Of a stretch of 64,000 bases of DNA, positions 17,544-25,380 are shown piece by piece; positions within the stretch are counted from its first letter, which is position 1, and the number at the start of each line of letters is the position of its first letter. The position numbers were made by a program, and so were the translations under genes. The notes beneath the pieces were generated by a model. It saw nothing but the letters and a program-made list of their open reading frames with translations. It was not told where the DNA came from and did no database searches. Source of the DNA: CAZWVI01 sp964637165. Its GTDB lineage: Bacteria > Planctomycetota > UBA1135. Where the stretch lies: NCBI GenBank assembly GCA_964637165.1, contig CAZWVI010000002.1, positions 158,303 through 222,302 of the forward strand, written 5' to 3'.

Positions 17544-19364
17544 ATGTTTGCCAGCCTCCTCCTAGCCGCTGCACCACTTTTGCAGGGAGAAGTCGTCGCC
17601 ACCGCGCGCTTCGTTCCAGATTCAGCCCCTGCCGGCGCCCCGGTTGAACTTCACGTGATGCTGGATATTGCACCCGGCTTCCACGTTTACCACCCGGATC
17701 AAAACCCTATGGACGGGATTCCGGTTTCGGTCAATGTTCCGACTGGATTTTCCGCAAACGGAGAGCTTAAGTCATTATCTGCTCCTGACTTACATGAGGA
17801 CATATTTGGTAGCACCACGGTTGCATACCTGTGGCTGACCGGCAAGGCAGAATTGGTTTTGCCACTAATAAAGGATTCTGGGAACCTCGGGGCTCATGAC
17901 GTAGCGGTCGAGGTCGGCGTGCAGGTTTGCGATGACAGCCTGTGTTTTCCGCCATCGACGGTAAAGACCAAGGCAACTTTTGAGGGTGAGGATGGCGAAT
18001 TTGTAGCATCAGGAAGTACCGAAATAACTGTAGAGTTTCCGTCTTCAGTTGAATCAGTGCAAAGCGGCGAAAGCAAAGAGGACCCCAGTTTGTGGGCCTT
18101 TTTACTTCTGGCAATTGGTGGTGGATTATTCGCACTGATGATGCCCTGCACTTATCCGATGATCCCAATTACGATCAGCTTCTTTACCAAGCAAGCTGAT
18201 GCGCGCGGTGGCAACGTTATGCCTCTAAGTTTGGCGTACGGCGGCGGCATCGTTGCAATCTTTGTTTTGATTGGCGTGATGATTGGACCGTTGGTGTTGG
18301 CTTTTGCAACGCACGCGGTAACTAACTTGGTAATCGGTGCAATGTTCTTGGTGTTCGCCTTGGCATTGTTTGGAGTTATTACTCTGAATCCACCGCAAGC
18401 TTTGATGGGCGCCGCAGGTAAGGCCTCGGCAACGGGTGGATACTTAGGTGTGTTCTTAATGGGTGCCACCTTGGTCATCACTTCCTTCACCTGCACCGCA
18501 CCATTCGTTGGTAGCTTGTTGTCCTTTGGAGCAAGTAGTGGGAGTATGTTGCGAGTCGCGTTAGGAATGGGAGTGTTCGGCTTAACCATGGCCATCCCTT
18601 TTGTGTTTTTATCTTTGGTCCCAGGCAAAATAAAACAAATGCCACAATCGGGCCAATGGATGGACACCATTAAGGTAACTTTAGGATTTGTTGAACTGGC
18701 GGCCGCGTTGAAGTTCATTTCTAATGCCGACATCGTTTGGGGTCTTGAGTTGTTGTCGCGCGAAACTTTCCTCGCTGCATGGACAATTATCATGTTGGCC
18801 GCAGCCTTGTACTTGTTCGGAGTACTACGCAAAGGTCCTAAGCCCAAAGTCGGCGCCAAGCGCGCATTCACCGGTTTGTGTTTTGTAGCGTTCTCCGCCT
18901 ATTGCGCATGGGGCTGGAACGGCGCTCAGATGGACACGGTTATGACTGCCATTATTCCTAACTATCACAGTAGTGGCGAGCATAAAGCCGCCCACGCGGT
19001 GGTTATTGATGATTTGGAGGCCGCTAAAACTCAAGCTGTCGAATCCGGAAAATTAGTCTTGGTGAATTTCACCGGCCACACCTGAGTGAATTGTCGCGCG
19101 ATGGAAGAGAATATCTTCCCGCAACCGGCGGTCGCCGGAATCTTAGATGGCATGGTTGAAGCGCGTTTACATTACGACAGTAATGACGATGCTGTGAAGA
19201 CTGAAGTTAAGCGCTTGCAGGATGAAATGGTGCAGAGTTTCGCCACACCAATTTACTTGGTGCTTGACCCAACAAGCGGCGAAGTTTTAGCGCGCCGCGA
19301 TGGTGCGTTAATGGACGAGACCAAGTTTGCGAATTGGTTGTCGAGCGCGCTTACCGATAAGTAG
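17544..19364 (+). CDS. dsbD: Thiol:disulfide interchange protein DsbD, probable selenoprotein (TGA at codon 514)
   Basis: DsbD carries reducing power from cytoplasmic thioredoxin to periplasmic targets, including cytochrome c maturation. Read through one in-frame TGA, the frame gives 606 residues with all three parts: a periplasmic alpha domain with a Cys pair in VQVCDDSLCFPP; an eight-helix membrane domain with MMPCTYPMIP and SFTCTAPF; and a C-terminal thioredoxin-like gamma domain. The TGA (19083-19085) falls exactly on the first position of the gamma CxxC: FTGHT-TGA-VNCRAME. A hairpin with the features of a bacterial SECIS follows. Selenocysteine is the best reading; a point nonsense mutation or sequencing error (TGT or TGC to TGA) is the alternative. 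Confidence 0.8.
19091..19124 (+). promoter_or_regulatory. Candidate bacterial SECIS element
   Basis: Just after the in-frame TGA of dsbD the RNA can fold into a stem-loop. The lower stem is TTG-(T)-CG with CGCAA, followed by an asymmetric internal loop, then an upper stem GGAAGA/TCTTCC with apical loop GAATA. The loop starts with G, 24 bases after the last base of the TGA. A G in the first two loop positions, a short upper stem and this spacing match the general description of bacterial SECIS elements. The element is coding sequence too, which is normal in bacteria. Confidence 0.55.
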
Positions 19365-20140
19365 TGTTTCAAAAACTGCGCTGTGTGCCTGGTGATGGCT
19401 TGGGAAATACTTTCTTAATCGTCATGCAGGCCGACTTGGAGCGCATCGGTAGCGACATGCCGGCGCTAGCCGCGCAATTATGCAATGAATGCGATGGCTT
19501 GTTGTTGGTCGGTCCAAGTAACAATGACCGCCCGATGAGTTTGCGAATAATCAATCGTGACGGCAGCGATGGTGGAATTTGTTTTAATGGGCTGCGCGTT
19601 GCAGCTTTATGGACCCATCAAAAAGAAGGTGCTTTCGTTATGGACGGCCATCATGTCGAATGGCAAATGTTGTCTGACAATGTAGTTGAGTTGCATTTAC
19701 AAGCCAACGAACTTTCCGATGAATTAACTTTGCAACACATTCACACTTCGGTTGCTGAGGGAATAAAAGTTCCGTTTTGGAATCCACATGCGGTCTTTCC
19801 GATGGATGAAATTAATGAATTCGATTTGCAATCATTGGCAATCGAAGTGCGGGCTCAAGTTGATCTATTTCCAGATGGTGTAAATGTTGAGCTAATAGCA
19901 CCGGCGGGCGAGCGCGGATTGCAAATGCGCGTTGACGAACGAGGTGTCGGAGAGACCCAAGCGTGCGGTTCTGGGGCGGTCGCAGTGGCCCTTTTGGCGT
20001 GGGCTCAAGCGGCTCCGAGGGAGCTTGCGGTGAGTATGCCAGGCGGGATTATTGTGCTTTCTCCGGCCTCTGGTGGCGGCATTTTGTTGGCTGCCGAAGC
20101 AACTTTGGGCGAAGCTTTTGACGCTCACCTAAGTCTTTAA
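19364..20140 (+). CDS. dapF: Diaminopimelate epimerase family protein
   Basis: This 258-residue protein has the two-half DapF fold. DapF interconverts LL- and meso-diaminopimelate for lysine and peptidoglycan. Both catalytic cysteines can be located: one in GGICFNGLRVAA and one in GVGETQACGSGAVAVA. The second motif is canonical. In the first, the usual CGNG is changed to CFNG and the preceding Glu is missing, so activity or substrate may differ. The GTG start shares its first base with the dsbD stop (TAGTG), so it is translated directly behind dsbD. Confidence 0.82.
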   Translation: MFQKLRCVPGDGLGNTFLIVMQADLERIGSDMPALAAQLCNECDGLLLVGPSNNDRPMSLRIINRDGSDGGICFNGLRVAALWTHQKEGAFVMDGHHVEWQMLSDNVVELHLQANELSDELTLQHIHTSVAEGIKVPFWNPHAVFPMDEINEFDLQSLAIEVRAQVDLFPDGVNVELIAPAGERGLQMRVDERGVGETQACGSGAVAVALLAWAQAAPRELAVSMPGGIIVLSPASGGGILLAAEATLGEAFDAHLSL

Positions 20141-20220
20141 TTTTCAACAACTTAGCTAATCCAGATAGGGTATTTTAGGCTTCCAAAAGAAGCCCCGCAA
20201 TGGTGAAATATGGCCACCTG

Positions 20221-20244
20221 CGCAAGGCCGTACTACCCCTTGCG
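20221..20244 (+). promoter_or_regulatory. Hairpin in the gyrA leader
   Basis: CGCAAGG and CCTTGCG are perfect inverted repeats separated by 10 bases, ending 11 bases before the gyrA ATG. The spot where a ribosome binding site would be is thus inside or next to a stem, and no Shine-Dalgarno motif is seen. It may affect gyrA translation or end upstream transcription; neither is shown. Confidence 0.35.
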
Positions 20245-20255
20245 TTTGCTGCTAA

Positions 20256-22733
20256 ATGAGCGAAAAACAATCCCCCTCCGCCGCTCCGATTGGCAATTGC
20301 CAAATCGAGCGTGAAATGAGTGAGTCATACCTCACTTATGCACTTTCTGTTATTCATGATCGCGCCCTTCCAGATGTCCGTGACGGTTTAAAACCATCAC
20401 AACGACGCATCTTGGTGGCGATGCACGATTTGAATTTGCGCCCCAATGCCAAGTATCGCAAGTGCGCAAAGATCGCTGGTGACACCAGTGGTAACTATCA
20501 CCCACACGGTGAATCGGTCATCTATCCAACGCTAGTGCGTATGGCGCAGCCATTTCGTTTGCGCTCACCATTAGTTGATGGGCAAGGTAACTTTGGTTCT
20601 ATTGACGGCGACCCGCCCGCTGCGATGCGTTACACCGAAGCACGTTTGGCCGGACCGGCTGAAGAGATGTTGGTTGACATTGCGAAGGACACCGTTGACC
20701 GTCGAACTAACTACGACGAAACGCGGCTCGAACCAGTGGTGCTGCCTGGGCGTTTTCCAAACTTGCTAGTCAATGGTTCGGAAGGAATTGCGGTTGGTAT
20801 GAGTACTGCATTACCTCCGCATAACCCGACCGAAGTTTTTAATGCAGTTCGGTTGCTGTTGGATAATCCTGATTGCAATGCCAGCGACATTATGGAAATC
20901 ATGCCGGGTCCAGATTTCCCGACTGGCGGAATAATTTGCGGCCGTCAGGGAATCGTTCAAGCCTACACTCAAGGTGCTGGCCGCATTACTTTGCGCGCAC
21001 GAATTCACCACGAAGAGCCAGAGGGTCGTGGTCGTGAAAAGTTAGTTATTACTGAAATTCCTTACGAACGTGAGAAGTCGGCAATTATTGAAAAGATTGC
21101 TGATGCGGTAAAGGATGAACGTATTGAAGGCATTCACGATATTCGTGACGAGTCTGACCGTACTGGAATGCGCGTGGTTATCGAACTGAAAAAAGATGCT
21201 GACCACATCGTGGTTGAGAATTTGCTTTACAAGTTCAGTCCACTGCAAACTACTTACAGTATTCGTAATACGGTACTAATTGATGGCCGCCCGAAGCAGG
21301 TGGGGGTCAAGACCTTGCTCGAGTGCTACCGCGATCACCGCTTCGAAGTAATTCGCCGCCGCACCCAGTTCTTGCTGGATAAAGCTGAGGCGCGTTTACA
21401 CATTCTCGAAGGATTGATGATTGCGATTCAGGCCATCGATGAAGTCGTTGAAATAATTAAGACTTCAAAAGATACCGGTCATGCGCGCGGGCGTTTGGAA
21501 GAACGCTTCTCCTTAAGCGAGCGCCAGTCGCAAGCGATTGTTGATATGCGCTTGGGTCGTTTGACTGGACTTGAAGTTCACAAACTGCAAGAGGAAATCG
21601 ATAGTCTGCACATCGACATCGCATGGTACATGCGGGTGTTGGCTGAAGATGAATTGGTGGTGAATTACATCCGCGAGGACATTGATGAAATGGAGGCCAA
21701 GTATGGTCACCCACGTCAAAGTGAAATCGGTGGTTCAATTCAAGATTTCTTAACCGAGGATTTAATCAATGAAGAAACAGTAGTTGTAACAATTTCTCGT
21801 TCAGGTCGAATTAAGCGAACTCCGGCCGACACTTACCGCGCACAAACCCGTGGCGGTCGTGGAATTAAGGGTGGCAAATCGAAAGATGGCGACACCGTTT
21901 CGCAGTTGTTCGTCTGCTCGACTCATGATTACTTGCTAATCGTTACCGACCGCGGGCGTTTGTACTGGTTGAAGGTTTACCGTTTGCCAGACTTGGACCG
22001 CACCGCGCAAGGTCGTTCAATTCGTAACTTGATTGAGGGCATTCAGCCAGACGAGGAAATTCGCAGCATCCGCGCGACACGTGATTTCACTGAAGCTGAT
22101 TACTTAATGTTTGCGACCGCCCAGGGTAAGGTGAAGAAAACTGAACTTAAGGCTTACTCGCGACCACGCACCGCTGGAATCATCGCGACCAAACTCGCTG
22201 AAGATGACAAGTTAGTCGGTATGCGATTGGTGAGCGATGGCGATGAAGTGATGCTGTGTACTGCCGGCGGACAAGTCGTGCGCTTTAAGGAAGAACAAGC
22301 ACGACCAATGGGACGTAACGCGGCTGGTGTTCGCGGCGCTCGCCTAAAAGAGGGCGATCGCGTAGTTTCAATTGTTTGTGGAACTGAGGAGGAATTGCTG
22401 TTGCTCGCTTGTGAAAATGGTTACGGAAAACGCACTCGCATCGGTGAATTTCGTTTAACTAATCGCGGCTCGCAAGGAGTTGTCGGAATAAAAACTACCG
22501 AACGTAATGGTCGCGTAGTAAACGCCCTTAATGCAAGTCGCTGTGACGATGTGTTGTTCATGACCATTAGTGGCATGATGGTGCGCACCGTGGCCGAAGA
22601 AATCTCACAACAAGGGCGTTCAACGCAAGGAGTGCGCTTGGTGAATTTGAAGGACGATGACAAGTTGGTGCGCATGGCGCCAGTGGTCCGCGAAGAAGAA
22701 AGTGATGACGAATCTGGAGAAAGCGATGAGTGA
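20256..22733 (+). CDS. gyrA: DNA gyrase subunit A
   Basis: This 825-residue type IIA topoisomerase subunit breaks and rejoins DNA, introducing negative supercoils together with GyrB. The N-terminal domain has RALPDVRDGLKPSQRRIL, KIAGDTSGNYHPHGES and the catalytic tyrosine in AAMRYTE. The C-terminal DNA-wrapping domain has six repeated blades and a GyrA-box-like QTRGGRG, which favours gyrase over topoisomerase IV. In the quinolone region the sequence is HPHGESVIYPT: the Ser is kept, but the acidic residue equivalent to E. coli Asp87 is Pro. The last eight bases overlap the next gene. Confidence 0.95.
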   Translation: MSEKQSPSAAPIGNCQIEREMSESYLTYALSVIHDRALPDVRDGLKPSQRRILVAMHDLNLRPNAKYRKCAKIAGDTSGNYHPHGESVIYPTLVRMAQPFRLRSPLVDGQGNFGSIDGDPPAAMRYTEARLAGPAEEMLVDIAKDTVDRRTNYDETRLEPVVLPGRFPNLLVNGSEGIAVGMSTALPPHNPTEVFNAVRLLLDNPDCNASDIMEIMPGPDFPTGGIICGRQGIVQAYTQGAGRITLRARIHHEEPEGRGREKLVITEIPYEREKSAIIEKIADAVKDERIEGIHDIRDESDRTGMRVVIELKKDADHIVVENLLYKFSPLQTTYSIRNTVLIDGRPKQVGVKTLLECYRDHRFEVIRRRTQFLLDKAEARLHILEGLMIAIQAIDEVVEIIKTSKDTGHARGRLEERFSLSERQSQAIVDMRLGRLTGLEVHKLQEEIDSLHIDIAWYMRVLAEDELVVNYIREDIDEMEAKYGHPRQSEIGGSIQDFLTEDLINEETVVVTISRSGRIKRTPADTYRAQTRGGRGIKGGKSKDGDTVSQLFVCSTHDYLLIVTDRGRLYWLKVYRLPDLDRTAQGRSIRNLIEGIQPDEEIRSIRATRDFTEADYLMFATAQGKVKKTELKAYSRPRTAGIIATKLAEDDKLVGMRLVSDGDEVMLCTAGGQVVRFKEEQARPMGRNAAGVRGARLKEGDRVVSIVCGTEEELLLLACENGYGKRTRIGEFRLTNRGSQGVVGIKTTERNGRVVNALNASRCDDVLFMTISGMMVRTVAEEISQQGRSTQGVRLVNLKDDDKLVRMAPVVREEESDDESGESDE

Positions 22734-23208
22734 AACTCTGCAACAAATTAAAGCTGACATTAAGGACGCAATGCGCGCCCGTGACAAAGTAAAGCTCGAG
22801 TGTTTGCGCGGCTTGGTTAATGAAGCAAAAAATGCTGGAATCGAAAAAGGCAGTGCTAACGATGGTGCTGGAATTTCCTGTCCATCGGAACGCATGAGCG
22901 AAAACGAAGTTGTCAAGCTTTTGCAAAAGGTGCATAAGCGTCGCAAAGAGGCGGCTCAGATGTTTATCGATGGGGAGCGTCAGGATTTGGCTGACATTGA
23001 CTTGGCTGAAGCCAAAGTAATCGAAACCTATTTGCCTAAGGCGATGGAGTCCGCAGAGTTGGAAGCATTGCTCAAAGAAGTTATTGCTGAAATTGGTGCT
23101 GAAACAATGAAGGACATGGGTGCGGTTATGAAAGCCGCTGGCCCAAAGATTGCTGGCCGCGCCGACGGCGGCACCGTTTCTGGAGTCGTTCGTAATTTAT
23201 TGTCATGA
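22726..23208 (+). CDS. GatB/YqeY domain protein
   Basis: This 160-residue protein is of the YqeY type, related to the C-terminal tail domain of the amidotransferase subunit GatB. It has the usual KAAMRARDKVKLECLR-like start, KRRKEAAQMF and AEAKVIETYLPKAMES segments, and a GGTVSGVVRNLL end. The family is thought to act in tRNA-dependent amidation or tRNA binding, but the standalone proteins are poorly understood. The ATG at 22726 lies inside the gyrA end and has GGAGA eight bases upstream. The stop overlaps the next gene in ATGA, so the three are coupled. Confidence 0.9.
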   Translation: MSETLQQIKADIKDAMRARDKVKLECLRGLVNEAKNAGIEKGSANDGAGISCPSERMSENEVVKLLQKVHKRRKEAAQMFIDGERQDLADIDLAEAKVIETYLPKAMESAELEALLKEVIAEIGAETMKDMGAVMKAAGPKIAGRADGGTVSGVVRNLLS

Positions 23209-23846
23209 GCAGAAAGAAAATTATTTTGATGGTGCTGCTTTGGGGCACAATTGTTGGCATGGGTGTTCATCGCCTAATGCTCGCAGTTGGAGATCGTGCC
23301 GGAAAGGAACGAGTTGCGATGGCCGCAAAGGTTGAAGCGCGAGTTGCCACTAAGGAATTGATGACCCGCCTGAAAACTCAACTTCAGTCGGCAATGAAGC
23401 AGGGTGGACCAGCGGCGGCCTTCGAAGTTTGCCAAGCGGTAGCTCAAGATATGACTAATTCGTACGCAAATGAACTAGGCAAAGGTTTTCATATTGGTCG
23501 CACCGGATTGAAATTACGGAATCAAAAAAATGCCCCTAACAACTGGGAGCAGGGTTGGATGGAACGCGCTGCGCAATTCAGCACCGCCGAACAACCTTTG
23601 GCGGTTTATGAAAAAGTAACCACCAACGATGAGTACGATCGCGAGCTGCATTATTTCACACCAATCTATATGGCAGATGTTTGCTTGAATTGCCACGGCA
23701 ACAGCGAACAAATCCCAGCAGGTGTGCAAGACTTGTTAAACAAGCGTTACCCAGATGATCAGGCGATTAATTTTGCCGCCGGGGAGTTTCGCGGTATTGT
23801 CGGGGTAACGGTAAACCTTGACAACTGGACCCCACCAACAAATTAA
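23205..23846 (+). CDS. Tll0287-like (DUF3365) c-type heme protein
   Basis: This 213-residue protein has an N-terminal membrane segment (residues about 5-25, IILMVLLWGTIVGMGVHRLML) followed by a periplasmic domain. That domain has one c-type heme motif CLNCH at 160-164 and matches the Tll0287/DUF3365 pattern: a VCQAVAQ helix, the LKLRNQKNAPNNWE segment and a heme site followed by a GxRGIVGVTV strand. Such domains are proposed periplasmic heme sensors, sometimes joined to kinases, but this one stands alone. It overlaps yqeY by four bases and murJ by 29 bases. Confidence 0.85.
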   Translation: MSRKKIILMVLLWGTIVGMGVHRLMLAVGDRAGKERVAMAAKVEARVATKELMTRLKTQLQSAMKQGGPAAAFEVCQAVAQDMTNSYANELGKGFHIGRTGLKLRNQKNAPNNWEQGWMERAAQFSTAEQPLAVYEKVTTNDEYDRELHYFTPIYMADVCLNCHGNSEQIPAGVQDLLNKRYPDDQAINFAAGEFRGIVGVTVNLDNWTPPTN

Positions 23847-25380
23847 AGAACGCAGCGCAGTCCGCGGTTCTCTAATAACCGCAATCTGGACCTTAGCCTC
23901 CAGAATGTTGGGCTTTGTCCGCGATATGCTGATGACCTCCAGCTTCGGAATGGGAGCTGAATTCGGCGCTTTTGCTTTTGCCTGGGTGATTCCCAACTTA
24001 TTTCGTCGCTTGTTCGGCGAAGGGGCGGTGGGGGCAGCGATTCAACCGGCCTTGGCTCGCCAAGCTAAAGAGCATGGGGAAGAATCGGCGCATCGCTTGT
24101 TTGCGCGTTTTAGTGGTTGGTTGGCCTTGAGTTTATTTGTCTTGGTGCTAATCGGTGAAGCTGTTTTATTTACTCAATTCGATGGTGTTAAAAGCAATAA
24201 CGAACAAGGTCTCATGGTTTTGTTCACGATTTTATTATTGCCTTATGCAATGTTCATTTGCATGTCGGCTTTAGCAACTGCTCCGCAACAATTGCATGGC
24301 CGCTTCTTCGCGCCAGCTGCCGCTCCGGTAATTCTGAATTTAATTTGGATCTCGTGCTTGGCCTGGGGTGCCTTCACCACTGCCGATTTGAGCCGGCCAG
24401 CTCTACTTGGTTTTTTATGCGTGGCAATTTTGGGTGCCGGAATAATCCAGTGGTTATTTCAATTACCAGGAGTGCGTAAAAGTTCTTACCCGCTGCGTCC
24501 GAGTTTGGCATTCGCCGATGGCTCCGGTCGCCGCGCGGTAAAAGCATTCTTGCCGGCAGTTTTGGGCTTGGCAGCAGTTCAACTAAACATGGCCGTTGAC
24601 CAAGGATTGGTTTGGAGTTTGGTTGGACCAGAAGCGAATTCATTTTGTTACATCGCTAATCGCTTGTTGCAATTGCCCTTGGCCTTAGTCGCCATTTCAA
24701 TTGCGACGGCGGCGATGCCACTTTTTTCTAACTTGGCAGCGAGCCAAGAATATCAACGAATAAGTCGCGCTTTGGGTCGAGCCTCTGAAGCATCATTGTT
24801 ATTGATAACCGCCGCCGGCGCCGGCTTAGCAGTATTGGCGCCGATGGTTTTGACCGTGCTATTCGATCATGGTGCGTATCAATCAGCCGATACGCCTTTG
24901 TTAAGTTTGACCTTGCGTTGTTATTTGTTGTGTTTGCCGGCAGCTGCATTAGCTGGATTGTTGACCAGAGTTCGTCAAGCATGTGGCGATTATCGGGGAC
25001 CAGCACGCGCTGCTTTATGGAGTGTGCCGGTAAACCTAGGCCTCGATGTAATTCTCTTGCCAAAAATTGGTGTTCCTGCGGCCGGTATCGCAACGGCTGC
25101 AGCCTTAACTGTGCAAGTGGTGATATTGCAAAGTGGCTTATCAAAATTGGGAATAAGCAATCCGATTACCTTGACCCGTCTTCCACGATTGATGATGCCA
25201 GCGCTTGCTGCAGCGGGAAGCGCCTACTTAATTAGTTTGCTAATGAGTGGCATGGCCGAATTGTTAATCTTGCCGACTGCAATTGTTGTCGGCATCATCG
25301 GCGCACTAGTTGCTTGCCGAATACTTTTGCCGCAAGAATTAAATTTGCTCCGCAGCCGCGGTGCAGGTTTGCGCGTCTGA
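23818..25380 (+). CDS. murJ: Lipid II flippase MurJ
   Basis: This 520-residue polytopic membrane protein of the MviN/MurJ family flips lipid II across the inner membrane for peptidoglycan synthesis. It has the expected 13-14 helices, an N-terminal SRMLGFVRDMLMTSSFG motif, an FRRLFGEGA loop and a central AVDQGLVWSL segment. The likely start is TTG at 23818, inside the end of the preceding gene; no ATG occurs before the conserved MLGFVRD. Its 3' end overlaps the convergent carB gene by 42 bases. With DapF nearby, it points to a peptidoglycan-containing wall. Confidence 0.92.
   Translation: MTTGPHQQIKERSAVRGSLITAIWTLASRMLGFVRDMLMTSSFGMGAEFGAFAFAWVIPNLFRRLFGEGAVGAAIQPALARQAKEHGEESAHRLFARFSGWLALSLFVLVLIGEAVLFTQFDGVKSNNEQGLMVLFTILLLPYAMFICMSALATAPQQLHGRFFAPAAAPVILNLIWISCLAWGAFTTADLSRPALLGFLCVAILGAGIIQWLFQLPGVRKSSYPLRPSLAFADGSGRRAVKAFLPAVLGLAAVQLNMAVDQGLVWSLVGPEANSFCYIANRLLQLPLALVAISIATAAMPLFSNLAASQEYQRISRALGRASEASLLLITAAGAGLAVLAPMVLTVLFDHGAYQSADTPLLSLTLRCYLLCLPAAALAGLLTRVRQACGDYRGPARAALWSVPVNLGLDVILLPKIGVPAAGIATAAALTVQVVILQSGLSKLGISNPITLTRLPRLMMPALAAAGSAYLISLLMSGMAELLILPTAIVVGIIGALVACRILLPQELNLLRSRGAGLRV

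Noticed and set aside
18152..18871. Long minus-strand frame (about 240 codons) inside dsbD
   Set aside because: It is antisense to the well-conserved DsbD membrane domain and shows no family motif; such frames are common opposite hydrophobic coding sequence.
19086..19364. The end of dsbD as a separate 92-codon gene starting at GTG 19086
   Set aside because: It would begin in the middle of the thioredoxin-like redox motif; reading through the TGA restores a complete DsbD.
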